Assembly: GCA_904393115.1 (NCBI GenBank) | Contig: CAJFMX010000001.1 | Location: 62,001 to 126,000 of the forward strand | Direction: 5' to 3' | From: an uncultured Clostridia bacterium | GTDB taxonomy: Bacteria; Bacillota; Clostridia; Christensenellales; UBA1750 | Length of the DNA stretch: 64,000 nt | Shown here: positions 1 to 8,103 of the stretch, piece after piece | Numbering within the stretch: the stretch's first letter is position 1 | Layout of the letters: the number at the start of each line of letters is the position of its first letter | Notes under the pieces: model-generated | Told to the model about the DNA's origin: nothing | The model's input: only the letters and a program-made list of their open reading frames with translations | The model's database searches: none | Translations under genes and position numbers: made by a program

Positions 1-522
1 AAGGCGCTGGAGGTCCTCTCCAACCCCGGAAGAACCCTCTCCATCGCCGGGCAGAGCGAGAAGCTCTACGGCCAGCAGCCGGGCCTGCTGGCCCTGGCCA
101 TGACGCTGCTGGACGCCTCGGTGTCCTTCTGCGCGCCGGACGACGCGGAGCTGACCGAGCAGATTCTCCTGCACACGCACGCCGCGCCCGTGGACGCGCA
201 GGAAGCGGACTTCCTCTTCTGCACGCGCGCGCAGAACCTGGGCGCCTGCATCGAGGCCGCCAAGTGCGGCACGCTCGCCGATCCCCACACGGGCGCGACG
301 ATCCTCGTCCGCGTGCCGCAGGAGGAGAGCGTCCGCGTGCGGCTGAGCGGCCCGGGCGTGGACGGCGCGCTCGAAACCGAGGTGCCCCGCGACGTGCTCG
401 CAGCCATTCGGACGCGGAACGCGCAGGCGTACGAGTATCCCCAGGGCGTGGACTTCTTCTTTCTCCTGCCCGGGGACGCGATCCTCGCCATCCCAAGACT
501 TGTCAGAATGGAGGAAGTGTAA
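1..522 (+). CDS. phnH: C-P lyase subunit PhnH, 5' end outside window
   Basis: The reading frame is open from base 1, so the N-terminus lies to the left. The visible part begins KALEVLSNPGRTLSIAG, which matches the start region of PhnH where a short lead precedes an RPGR-like turn. PhnH is a structural subunit of the PhnGHIJ core complex that processes alkylphosphonates attached to ribose triphosphate. The stop codon TAA at 520-522 overlaps the ATG of phnI by one base, showing translational coupling. An internal ATG at 100 is not the start because the conserved part lies before it. Family assignment is supported by the sequence and by the complete phnI-J-K order that follows. Confidence 0.9.
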   Translation, partial: KALEVLSNPGRTLSIAGQSEKLYGQQPGLLALAMTLLDASVSFCAPDDAELTEQILLHTHAAPVDAQEADFLFCTRAQNLGACIEAAKCGTLADPHTGATILVRVPQEESVRVRLSGPGVDGALETEVPRDVLAAIRTRNAQAYEYPQGVDFFFLLPGDAILAIPRLVRMEEV

Positions 523-1583
523 TGGCCTATGTAGCGGTATCCGGCGGCGAAGAGGCGATCGAGGCCAGCATCGCGCTCTTAAACTACTATCGGAGCGGCA
601 CGGATAAGGACCTGGACCTCGAGGTGATCGAGGAGAAGATGAGCCTGCTCGTCGACCGCGTGATGAGCGAGGCGGGCCTCTACTCCAAGCGGTACGCGGC
701 CCTGGCTCTCAAGCAGTGCGAGGGCTCCTCGGACGAGGCCGTGTTCCTGCTGCGCGCCTATCGCTCCACCCTCAAGCGCAGCTACGACACGCGCGTCGTC
801 AACACGCAGGACATGCGCATTGCCCGCCGCATTTCCGCGGCGTTTAAGGACATCCCCGGCGGCCAGGTTCTCGGCGCGACCTATGACTATACCCACCGCC
901 TGATGAACTTTTCCCTGGAGACGGAGGATGCCCCCGCCCTGCAGAAGAAGATGCGCGACCTCGTGCAGAGCCAGACGCCCGTCGAGGCGCCGGACAGCCC
1001 CCGCGTCTCCGACACCCTCAAGGACGAGGGGCTGATCGACCGCTTCCCGGCGAACGACGAGAAGCCCTTTGACGTCACGCAGAACCTGCTGGAGTTCCCC
1101 GCGCCCCGCAGCGCGCGGCTGCAGACCTTGTCCCGCGCGGACACGGGCTTCATCTCCGGCCTGGCGTATTCCGTGCTGCGCGGCTTTGGCCAGGTGCACC
1201 CCACCGTCGGCGAGCTGCGCGTGGGCGCCGTCGAGCTGGAGGTGCCGTACCTGGAGAACCCGGAGGAGAGCCTGTACATCGGCGACGTGCTGCTGACCGA
1301 GGTCGAGGTCTTCAACGAGGCCGACGACAAGAACCAGCTCAAGCTCTCCTGCGGCTACGGCGCGGTGTTCGGCCGCAACGAGAACAAGGCCATCGCCATG
1401 GCGGTGCTCGACCACGAGCTGAGCACCACCGGCGACTTCCCCACGCAGAACGACGAGTTCGTCCTGATGCACGGCGACAGCCTGGAGATGAACGGCTTCA
1501 TCTCCCACCTGAAGCTGCCGCACTACGTCACCTTCCAGTCCAAGCTGGACGCGGTGCGCAAGACGCGGAGGAAAACGACATGA
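522..1583 (+). CDS. phnI: C-P lyase subunit PhnI
   Basis: 353 residues, close to the 354 of E. coli PhnI. It starts MAYVAVSGGEEAIEAS, the typical PhnI opening, and ends with a basic tail. PhnI acts as the nucleosidase that, with PhnG, H and L, couples the phosphonate to the 1-position of ribose triphosphate from ATP. The frame is open for a further 86 codons upstream, but those overlap phnH and are not conserved-looking, so the ATG at 522 is chosen. The stop overlaps the phnJ start as ATGA, as usual for tightly coupled operons. Confidence 0.93.
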   Translation: MAYVAVSGGEEAIEASIALLNYYRSGTDKDLDLEVIEEKMSLLVDRVMSEAGLYSKRYAALALKQCEGSSDEAVFLLRAYRSTLKRSYDTRVVNTQDMRIARRISAAFKDIPGGQVLGATYDYTHRLMNFSLETEDAPALQKKMRDLVQSQTPVEAPDSPRVSDTLKDEGLIDRFPANDEKPFDVTQNLLEFPAPRSARLQTLSRADTGFISGLAYSVLRGFGQVHPTVGELRVGAVELEVPYLENPEESLYIGDVLLTEVEVFNEADDKNQLKLSCGYGAVFGRNENKAIAMAVLDHELSTTGDFPTQNDEFVLMHGDSLEMNGFISHLKLPHYVTFQSKLDAVRKTRRKTT

Positions 1584-2434
1584 TGGACAAACAGAGCATG
1601 GAAAAATATAACTATGCCTTCCTGGACGAGGGCTCCAAGCGCGAGATCCGCAGAAGCGTGCTCAAGGCCGTGGCCATCCCCGGCTACCAGGTGCCCTTCG
1701 GCTCGCGCGAGCTGCCCATCGGCCGCGGCTGGGGCACGGGCGGCATTCAGCTCACCCTCTCGCTGATCGGGCCGGAGGACACCCTCAAGGTCATCGACCA
1801 GGGCAGCGACGAGAGCGTCAACGCCGTCAACATCAAGAAGTTCGTGCGCATGTGCACGGGCGTGCCCGTGACCACCCGCACCCAGGACGCGACCCTCATC
1901 CAGACGCGCCACCGCGTTCCGGAGATCCCCCTGCGCAACGACCAGATCCTCATCCTGCAGGTGCCCCTGCCCGAGCCCCTGCGCGTCGTCGAGCCGCAGG
2001 AGAGCGTCACCAAGAAGATGCACGCCGAGTCGGACTACGCAGCCATCTGGCTCCAGCTCTACGAGAGCCTGGTCAAGTACGGCAAGGTCACCATCTCCGC
2101 GGAATACCCCTGCCTGGTCGAGGACCGCTACATCATGAACCCCAGCCCCATCCCCAAGTTCGACAACCCCAAGCTCCACGAGGCGGACTGCCTCTACCTC
2201 TTCGGCGCCGGGCGCGAGAAGAAGATCTACGCCATCCCGCCGCACACCAAGGTCGTCTCCCTGGCCTTTGACGACGTGCCCTTTGAGCGGGAGAGCTTTG
2301 CGGGCAAGAAGTGCCGCCTGTGCGGAAGCACGGATACGTACCTAGACGAGATCTACGACTCCGCAACGGGCGAGAGGTACTACCAGTGCTCCGATACATC
2401 CTATTGCCGGGAGGTGCGTTCCAAGTGCAAATGA
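1580..2434 (+). CDS. phnJ: C-P lyase radical SAM subunit PhnJ
   Basis: 284 residues. PhnJ cleaves the C-P bond of ribose 1-alkylphosphonate 5-phosphate by radical SAM chemistry. The diagnostic C-terminal cysteine set is complete: C245, C248 and C270 would bind the 4Fe-4S cluster and C276 is at the position of the catalytic thiyl cysteine, with the exact CX2CX21CX5C spacing known for E. coli PhnJ. A further cysteine, C283, is the last residue but one. Start ATG at 1580 overlaps the phnI stop, and an in-frame ATG follows directly. The intact motif says the pathway is functional. Confidence 0.96.
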   Translation: MMDKQSMEKYNYAFLDEGSKREIRRSVLKAVAIPGYQVPFGSRELPIGRGWGTGGIQLTLSLIGPEDTLKVIDQGSDESVNAVNIKKFVRMCTGVPVTTRTQDATLIQTRHRVPEIPLRNDQILILQVPLPEPLRVVEPQESVTKKMHAESDYAAIWLQLYESLVKYGKVTISAEYPCLVEDRYIMNPSPIPKFDNPKLHEADCLYLFGAGREKKIYAIPPHTKVVSLAFDDVPFERESFAGKKCRLCGSTDTYLDEIYDSATGERYYQCSDTSYCREVRSKCK

Positions 2435-3270
2435 GGCTTCAGGAAACGCCGGTCTTGAGCGTGCAGCATCTCACCGTGCGCTACGGAGAGGGCTGCCCGC
2501 ACTGCCTTGCCGGGGGCAAGCTCGAAAAGAACCGCTGCCCCAAGTGCGGCACGGTCTACGCCGCAAACGACATCTCCCTGGACGTCTACCCCGGCGAGGT
2601 GCTGGGCATCGTCGGGGAGAGCGGATCGGGAAAGTCCACCCTCATGCAGAGCCTGTACTTTGACCTGGAGCCCACGGCCGGCCAGGCGTTCCTGCAGAAC
2701 TTCCACGAGGGAAAGAAGAGCATCTGGGAGGCCTCCGCCGCCGAAAAGCGCCACATCAAGAACACGCTGATGGGCATGGTCTACCAGAACCCCATCCGCG
2801 GCCTGCGCATGGACTACTCCGCCGCCGGCAACATCGCCGAAAAGATCATCGCCGCCGGCTCCCGCAACGCCGGGCAGATGACCGAGCGCGCCAAGGAGCT
2901 GCTCTCGGCCGTGGAGATCCTCACCTCCCGCATGAGCGAGGCGCCGCGGAACTTCTCCGGCGGCATGCAGCAGCGCGTCCAGATCTCCAAGGCCCTGGCC
3001 AACAACCCCTCCCTGCTCCTGCTGGACGAGGTCACCACGGGCCTGGACCTCTCCGTGCAGGCCCGCGTGCTCGACCTCATCCGCAAGATCCGCGCGCGCT
3101 ATGGCATCTCCATCCTGCTCGTCTCGCACGACCTGGCCGTCATCCGGATGCTGGCCGACCGCACCGTCGTCATGCTCGACGGCCGCATCATCGAAAAGGG
3201 CCTGACGGACCAGATCCTCGAGGACCCGCAGCAGGCCTATACGCAGCAGCTCGTCTATTCCCTGCTGTAA
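2431..3270 (+). CDS. phnK: C-P lyase ABC-type ATPase PhnK with zinc-ribbon-like insert
   Basis: 279 residues, about 27 longer than E. coli PhnK. It has a full ABC ATPase core: Walker A GESGSGKST near residue 62, signature FSGGMQQR, Walker B LLLLDEV, and a late SHDL switch. PhnK docks on the PhnGHIJ core and is needed in vivo. The extra length is mostly an N-terminal insert with two CPxC knuckles, C22/C25 and C36/C39, placed between the first beta strands and Walker A; this looks like a small zinc ribbon. Walker B carries EV in place of the common EP. Start ATG overlaps the phnJ stop. Confidence 0.93.
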   Translation: MRLQETPVLSVQHLTVRYGEGCPHCLAGGKLEKNRCPKCGTVYAANDISLDVYPGEVLGIVGESGSGKSTLMQSLYFDLEPTAGQAFLQNFHEGKKSIWEASAAEKRHIKNTLMGMVYQNPIRGLRMDYSAAGNIAEKIIAAGSRNAGQMTERAKELLSAVEILTSRMSEAPRNFSGGMQQRVQISKALANNPSLLLLDEVTTGLDLSVQARVLDLIRKIRARYGISILLVSHDLAVIRMLADRTVVMLDGRIIEKGLTDQILEDPQQAYTQQLVYSLL

Positions 3271-3287
3271 GAAGAAGGAGGAGCCAC

Positions 3288-4457
3288 ATGATCGCCATCA
3301 AGAACGGACGCCTGGTCCTGCCGGACCGCGTGCAGGACGGCAAGATCCTCGTCCTCGTGGACGACCGCATCCGCGGCATCGAGGACGAGATCCCGCAGGG
3401 CGCCGACCGCGTCATCGACGCGCACGGCCGCTACGTGCTGCCGGGCTTTCTCGACATCCACTCCGACCGCATCGAGCAGTTCATCCTGCCCCGGCCCACG
3501 GCCCGGTTCGACTTTGAGCTCGCCCTGAAGGAGTGCGAGCGCGAGCTCCTGCACCAGGGCATCACGACCATCTTCCACTCCTTCTCCCTCTACAAGGACG
3601 AGAAGTTCGGCAAGAGCCCCCTGCGCACGCTCCAGAGCGTGCGGGAGATGGCCGCCCTCATCCGCGACATCCACGACCGCTACCACCTCATCCACCACCG
3701 GTTCCACCTGCGGCTGGAGATCGACAACCTGGACGCCTACGACATCGCCGTGGACATGATCGAGCGCGGGCTCATCCACGAGATCTCCTTCATGGACCAC
3801 TCGCCCGGACAGGGCCAGTACAAGGACCTGGCCATCTACCGCACGGCGCTGGCCAAGTACAGCGGCATGGCAGAGGAGGACTACGACTTCGAGGGATTCC
3901 TGGAGCGGGAAAAGAACAAGGAGATGCTCTCCTTTGCCCAGCTGCGGGACCTTGCGCGCCTGGCGCACAGCCGCGGCATCGCCGTGGCCTCCCACGACGA
4001 CGACACGCGCGAAAAGCTCGACCTCAACCGCGAAATCGGCGTGGACATCAGCGAGTTCCCCATCACCATCCCGGCCGCGCAGTACGCCAAGTCCCTGGGC
4101 TTCTATACGGTCGTCGGCGCGCCGAACATCCTGCGCGGCGGCTCCCACTCGGGCAACATGTCCGCGGCCGAGGCGGTGCAGGCCGGCTGCGCGGACATCC
4201 TCTGCTCGGACTACTACCCGCCGGCCATCCTGCACGGGGTCTTCCTGCTCCACAGCAAGTACGGCCTGCCGCTCCCCGAGGTGGTGCGCAAGGCCACGCG
4301 CAACCCGGCGCTGGCCGTGGGCCTGCCCGACTACGGCGAGATCGCCCCGGGGCGGAAGGCGGACCTGCTCATCGTGGAGATTCTGGACAACTACCCCGTC
4401 ATCACCCACGTCCTGGTGGACGGCCGCGCAACCTCGCGGGTCGAGTACAGGAGGTAA
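3288..4457 (+). CDS. phnM: RPnTP diphosphatase PhnM
   Basis: 389 residues, an amidohydrolase-superfamily protein. PhnM removes pyrophosphate from ribose 1-methylphosphonate 5-triphosphate to give the substrate of PhnJ. Visible features are the beta-1 metal motif HSD (H58, D60), a histidine-rich stretch YHLIHHRFHLR, the SHDDD motif, and a C-terminal GRKADLLIVE strand typical of the superfamily. A clear AAGGAGGAG ribosome site precedes ATG 3288. The order K-M-L differs from E. coli (K-L-M) but the set is complete. Confidence 0.94.
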   Translation: MIAIKNGRLVLPDRVQDGKILVLVDDRIRGIEDEIPQGADRVIDAHGRYVLPGFLDIHSDRIEQFILPRPTARFDFELALKECERELLHQGITTIFHSFSLYKDEKFGKSPLRTLQSVREMAALIRDIHDRYHLIHHRFHLRLEIDNLDAYDIAVDMIERGLIHEISFMDHSPGQGQYKDLAIYRTALAKYSGMAEEDYDFEGFLEREKNKEMLSFAQLRDLARLAHSRGIAVASHDDDTREKLDLNREIGVDISEFPITIPAAQYAKSLGFYTVVGAPNILRGGSHSGNMSAAEAVQAGCADILCSDYYPPAILHGVFLLHSKYGLPLPEVVRKATRNPALAVGLPDYGEIAPGRKADLLIVEILDNYPVITHVLVDGRATSRVEYRR

Positions 4458-4461
4458 GACA

Positions 4462-5154
4462 ATGGCAATTCTCTCCATCGAGCACCTCTCCAAGGAGTTC
4501 TATATCCACAACGCGCAAAAGCGCATCCGCTCCTGCCAGGACATCACGCTGCGCCTGCAGGAGGGGGAGTTTATCGGCATCGTCGGCCTCTCCGGCGCGG
4601 GTAAGTCCACAATCCTCAAGTGCATCCACCGCACCTACCTGGCCACGACCGGGAGCATCGTCTACGACAGCCTCGCCTTCGGCCCCATCGACCTGACCCA
4701 GGCCACCGAGCGCGAGATCCTCTACCTGCGCCGCAACGAGATCGGCTACGTCTCCCAGTTCCTGCACGTCATGCCCCGCACCACGGCCAAGGAGCACGTC
4801 ATGAACGCGCTGCTGGAGCTGGGCACGGACAGCGCCGAGGCCGAGGCGCGCGCCGAGGAGATGCTGCGCTACTTCCGCCTGCCGGAGAACCTCTGGTCCC
4901 TGTACCCGAACACCTTCTCCGGCGGCGAGCGCCTGCGCCTGAACCTGGCCCACACCATGGTCAAGCAGCCGCGCCTGATGCTCCTGGACGAGCCGACCGC
5001 CTCCCTGGACAACAAGACCAAGGTCCTGGTCAAGGACATGCTCATGCAGCTCAAGGAAAAGGGCAAGAGCATGGTCGGCATCTTCCACGACCTGGAGTTC
5101 ATGGACGGCCTGTGCGACAAGGTCTTCAACATCTCGGAGGGAACGCTGCAATGA
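4462..5154 (+). CDS. phnL: C-P lyase ABC-type ATPase PhnL
   Basis: 230 residues, equal to the usual PhnL length. Walker A is GLSGAGKST, the signature is FSGGERLRLN and Walker B is LMLLDEPTASLD. PhnL pairs with PhnI for the nucleophilic attack on ATP and forms a heterodimer with PhnK in the larger complex. The N-terminal sequence LSKEFYIHNAQKRI is characteristic of PhnL rather than of transport ATPases. The ATG at 4462 follows the phnM stop by four bases with GGAGG just inside the end of phnM; the stop overlaps the next gene. Confidence 0.94.
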   Translation: MAILSIEHLSKEFYIHNAQKRIRSCQDITLRLQEGEFIGIVGLSGAGKSTILKCIHRTYLATTGSIVYDSLAFGPIDLTQATEREILYLRRNEIGYVSQFLHVMPRTTAKEHVMNALLELGTDSAEAEARAEEMLRYFRLPENLWSLYPNTFSGGERLRLNLAHTMVKQPRLMLLDEPTASLDNKTKVLVKDMLMQLKEKGKSMVGIFHDLEFMDGLCDKVFNISEGTLQ

Positions 5155-5981
5155 TTCGAGCGGATCTGCACATGCACTCCCGCGTCTCCGACGGGAGCTA
5201 TACCATCGAGGAGCTGGCACGCGAGGCGGCGGCCGCGGGCCTGGACGCCATCGCCGTGACCGATCACGACACGCTCGAGGGGGCCGGCCAGATCCCGGAG
5301 GGCCTGCCCGTGCGCGTCCTGCCCGGCATCGAGATCTCCTGCTTTGACTACGCGGCGAACCTGCGCGTGCACGTGCTCGGCTACGGCGTGCAGGACCGGG
5401 CGGCGGTCGAGCGCTTCGTCCACCCCCTGCTGCTCGCCCGGCACGAGAACTCTTTGCGCCAGATCGAGACCCTGCGCAGGAACGGCTTCTCCATCGACGA
5501 GGGCGCGCTCCACCGCGCAAACGGCCGCTACATCTACAAGCAGCACATCATGGAGCACCTGGTCAAGACCGGCCAGGCGCCGGACATGTTCGGCGGCTTC
5601 TACCGCAGCGTGTTCAAGAACGGCGGCATCTGCGACTTTGACATCCAGTACCTGAACCCCTACGAGGCCGTGCGCGTGCTGCGCGCCGCGGGCGGGCTGG
5701 CGGTGCTCGCGCATCCCGGCCAGCAACAGAACTTCGCCCTGATCCCGGCGCTGGTGCGCGCGGGCCTCTGCGGCCTGGAGCGCAACCACCCGGCCAATTC
5801 CGCCCGCGACCGCGCCCTGATCGACCGCATCGCCGGGGAGCAGGGGCTCTTCCTCACCGGGGGCAGCGACTTCCACGGCCTCTACGAGAAGAACCCCCTG
5901 GGCGTGGGCGCCTGCCTCTCCGAGCAGAGCGGCGCCGAGCGCGTGACGGGCGCCGCGGGCGCGGGGAGGGAGAGCGCATGA
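5151..5981 (+). CDS. phnPP: PHP-domain cyclic phosphate phosphodiesterase, PhnPP type
   Basis: 276 residues with a complete PHP metal site: HMH at H7/H9, D14, the TDHD at 37-40, the GIEIS glutamate, AHPGQ and GSDFH near the C-terminus. The product of PhnJ is a cyclic ribose 1,2-phosphate 5-phosphate that E. coli opens with PhnP. A PHP enzyme from the Eggerthella lenta phosphonate operon (PhnPP) is known to do this job and to remove the phosphate as well. The location directly after phnL, with an ATGA overlap, and the lack of a metallo-beta-lactamase PhnP here support the same role. The exact substrate is inferred from context. Confidence 0.8.
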   Translation: MIRADLHMHSRVSDGSYTIEELAREAAAAGLDAIAVTDHDTLEGAGQIPEGLPVRVLPGIEISCFDYAANLRVHVLGYGVQDRAAVERFVHPLLLARHENSLRQIETLRRNGFSIDEGALHRANGRYIYKQHIMEHLVKTGQAPDMFGGFYRSVFKNGGICDFDIQYLNPYEAVRVLRAAGGLAVLAHPGQQQNFALIPALVRAGLCGLERNHPANSARDRALIDRIAGEQGLFLTGGSDFHGLYEKNPLGVGACLSEQSGAERVTGAAGAGRESA

Positions 5982-7105
5982 GCCAGCAGATCGTCTGCCG
6001 CCGCAGGGCGGAGGAGACGCTCTTCCCCTTCCTAAAGGAGCGGGGCGTGCGCAAGTTCCTCCTCGTGTGCGATGCGGCGTTTCCCCATCTGCGCGTGGCC
6101 GGGCCCATCGCGTCCGGCCCCGTGCCTTGCGCCGTGTTCCAGGGCTTTTCCTCCAACCCGAAGTACGAGGACGTGCTCCGCGGCGTGGAGGCCTTCCGCG
6201 CGGAGAATTGCGACGCGGTCGTGGCCGTCGGCGGCGGCAGCAGCCTGGACGTGGGCAAGTGCATCAAGCTCTTTGCGCGCATGGACCCGGAGCAGGACTG
6301 CCTGGCCCAGCCCCTGCAGGAGAACGGCGTGCCGCTCGTGGCCGTGCCCACGACCGCCGGAACCGGCAGCGAGAGCACGCACTTTGCCGTCGTCTACGTG
6401 AACGGCGAAAAGCGCTCCGTCGCCAGCACGGCCGCACTGCCGGACCTTGCGATCCTGGACGCCGACGCGCTGGACACCCTGCCCCTCTACCAGAAGAAGT
6501 GCACGCTGCTCGACGCCCTGTGCCAGGGGATCGAGTCCGCCTGGTCCGTGCGCTCGACGCCGGAGAGCCGGGCCGTCGCCCTGCGCGCGGTTCGCCTGGT
6601 CCTCACCGCCATGGACGGCAGCCTGCACAACCAGCGCGAGGCCAACGAGGACATGCTCCGCGCCGCCAACCTCGCCGGCCAGGCCATCAACCAGACGCAG
6701 ACCACCGCGGGCCACGCCATGAGCTATAAGCTCACCAGCCTCTTCGGCATCCCGCACGGCCGCGCGGTGGCCGTGTGCCTGCCGCACGTCCTGCAGTGCG
6801 CCCTGAACCACCCGGAGCGCTGCGTGGACGCGCGGGGCTGGGCGCATGTGCGCGGGGTTCTGGCGGACGTCGCGCGGGAGTTGGGCTGCGCAGGGCCCGC
6901 GGAGCTGCCGCGCAGGCTCTGGGGCCTGCAGGCCGCGCTCTTCCGCGGCGAGCGGAGCGAGGGGTTCCGCATGGACGCGCTGGACGTTCTCGCGCGGTCC
7001 GTCAACCCCGAGCGCCTCTCGAACAACCCGGTCGCCCTGGAGGAGGAGACGCTGCGCGCGCTCTATGCGCGCATCCTGGCCGGACAGCCGCCCCGCTCCT
7101 GCTGA
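5978..7105 (+). CDS. Iron-containing alcohol dehydrogenase, phosphonoacetaldehyde reductase-like
   Basis: 375 residues, group III alcohol dehydrogenase fold. The NAD(P) binding GGGSSLDVGK and the TTAGTGSE motif are clear. Of the four canonical metal ligands, D179, H246 and H260 are present, but the usual first histidine is Gln (Q183, in DALCQGIES). A DALxQAIES pattern is what I recall for the phosphonoacetaldehyde reductase branch, so this may be a branch trait rather than damage. It overlaps the PHP gene by ATGA, so it is part of the phn operon; it could interconvert phosphonoacetaldehyde and 2-hydroxyethylphosphonate or clear an aldehyde released by C-P lyase. Substrate is inference. Confidence 0.75.
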   Translation: MSQQIVCRRRAEETLFPFLKERGVRKFLLVCDAAFPHLRVAGPIASGPVPCAVFQGFSSNPKYEDVLRGVEAFRAENCDAVVAVGGGSSLDVGKCIKLFARMDPEQDCLAQPLQENGVPLVAVPTTAGTGSESTHFAVVYVNGEKRSVASTAALPDLAILDADALDTLPLYQKKCTLLDALCQGIESAWSVRSTPESRAVALRAVRLVLTAMDGSLHNQREANEDMLRAANLAGQAINQTQTTAGHAMSYKLTSLFGIPHGRAVAVCLPHVLQCALNHPERCVDARGWAHVRGVLADVARELGCAGPAELPRRLWGLQAALFRGERSEGFRMDALDVLARSVNPERLSNNPVALEEETLRALYARILAGQPPRSC

Positions 7106-7112
7106 CAAAACA

Positions 7113-7157
7113 AAAAAAGGGCCCGCCCCGTGAAAAAACACGGAGCGGACCCTTTTT
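7113..7157. terminator. Bidirectional terminator between phn operon and rpiR
   Basis: Hairpin with arms at 7113-7132 and 7139-7157, loop of six A, and A/T runs on both sides. Two mismatched pairs on the top strand become G-U pairs in the bottom-strand RNA, so it should fold better for the minus-strand RpiR transcript. Confidence 0.85.
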
Positions 7158-7161
7158 GGCT

Positions 7162-8013
7162 TTAGCGGTCCGGCGCGTAGGCGCGCTTCATGGCGTGCAG
7201 GCGGCCGAGGCGCTGGGCGGATTCCGCGCCCATCTGCTGGGAGAGCGCCACGACCAGCGCGTCCACAAGGGCCGCGGGCGCGGCCATGGAGTGGTATTCC
7301 TTGGCCTCGCCCCGGTAGACGAACAGGTTGATGTCCGCGCGCTCGCCCTCGGGGAGGAAGGCGCGGCTGGAGAAGGAGAGCGTGCGGTACCCGATCTCCC
7401 TCTGGTATTGCAAAAGGATGCGCCCCTCCCGCGAGAGCTTGGAAAAGCTGAAGAGCACGACGAGGTCGTCCGCGCGCACCTGGGCCAGCCCTTCGAGCAC
7501 CTCGGAGCCGCCCGAGGGCAGGAGCGCGACCTCGATCCCCAGCCGGCGCAGGCGGAAGAAGAGCAGCTGGCCCAGCGACGCGGACGCGCTCTTGGCGTGG
7601 ATGAAGACGCGGCGCGCGGCCAGCAGCGCCCGCACCGCCGCGGCGAACTCGCCCTCGTCCAGCCCCTCGAGCGTCTTTTGCAGGTTCTGCTGCTGGCGCG
7701 CGACCCAGGAGGAGAGGGTGAACTCCGCGCCCTCGTTCAGCGTTGCGGCGATCTTTCCCGCCGGGCCGTCGAAGGCGGCCTGGCGCATGACGACCTGCTT
7801 GAGGTCCTTAAAGTCGCTGCACCCGACGTGGCGGACAAAGCGCGAGATCGTCGCCTCCGAAAGGCCGAGGGCGCGCGCGAGCTGGCCGATGGAGGAGAAG
7901 AGAAACCCCTCCGTGTTGTTGGAAATGTAGTCCAGGATGAGCGCGTCCGCGCGCGTGAGCTGCTCGGGCATCCTGGGAAACCGAAGCTGCATGGGCCGTT
8001 TCTCCCCTTCCAT
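7162..8013 (-). CDS. RpiR/MurR-family transcriptional regulator (HTH plus SIS domain)
   Basis: 283 residues. The N-terminal third holds the RpiR helix-turn-helix (LARALGLSEATISRFVRHVG), the C-terminal part is a SIS sugar-phosphate-binding domain with HAKSASASLG and the LFSFSKLSREG loop. Such regulators respond to sugar phosphates. It is the last gene of a minus-strand run that starts with an ECF transporter, so it probably controls that operon. A GGGGGAAAG ribosome site precedes ATG 8013; an internal Met at residue 8 is an alternative start. The effector is unknown; the neighbouring PHP phosphoesterase suggests a phosphorylated metabolite. Confidence 0.85.
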   Translation of the reverse strand: MEGEKRPMQLRFPRMPEQLTRADALILDYISNNTEGFLFSSIGQLARALGLSEATISRFVRHVGCSDFKDLKQVVMRQAAFDGPAGKIAATLNEGAEFTLSSWVARQQQNLQKTLEGLDEGEFAAAVRALLAARRVFIHAKSASASLGQLLFFRLRRLGIEVALLPSGGSEVLEGLAQVRADDLVVLFSFSKLSREGRILLQYQREIGYRTLSFSSRAFLPEGERADINLFVYRGEAKEYHSMAAPAALVDALVVALSQQMGAESAQRLGRLHAMKRAYAPDR

Positions 8014-8042
8014 GAAACAGTCTTTCCCCCTTAGGATAGCAC

Positions 8043-8076
8043 AAATCCGCTCGGGCGGCTGCGCCGGAGCGGATTT
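8043..8076. terminator. Stem-loop between PHP gene and rpiR
   Basis: Arms AAATCCGCTC at 8043-8052 and GAGCGGATTT at 8067-8076 are perfect. The T run lies on the plus strand, so it is a poor terminator for the minus-strand genes around it; it may partly separate rpiR expression from the upstream genes or process the mRNA. A TGTGCTATCCT sequence just after it on the minus strand could be an extended -10 for rpiR. Confidence 0.5.
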
Positions 8077-8103
8077 TTTCTGTAAAGATTGTATTGCGGA
8101 GGA

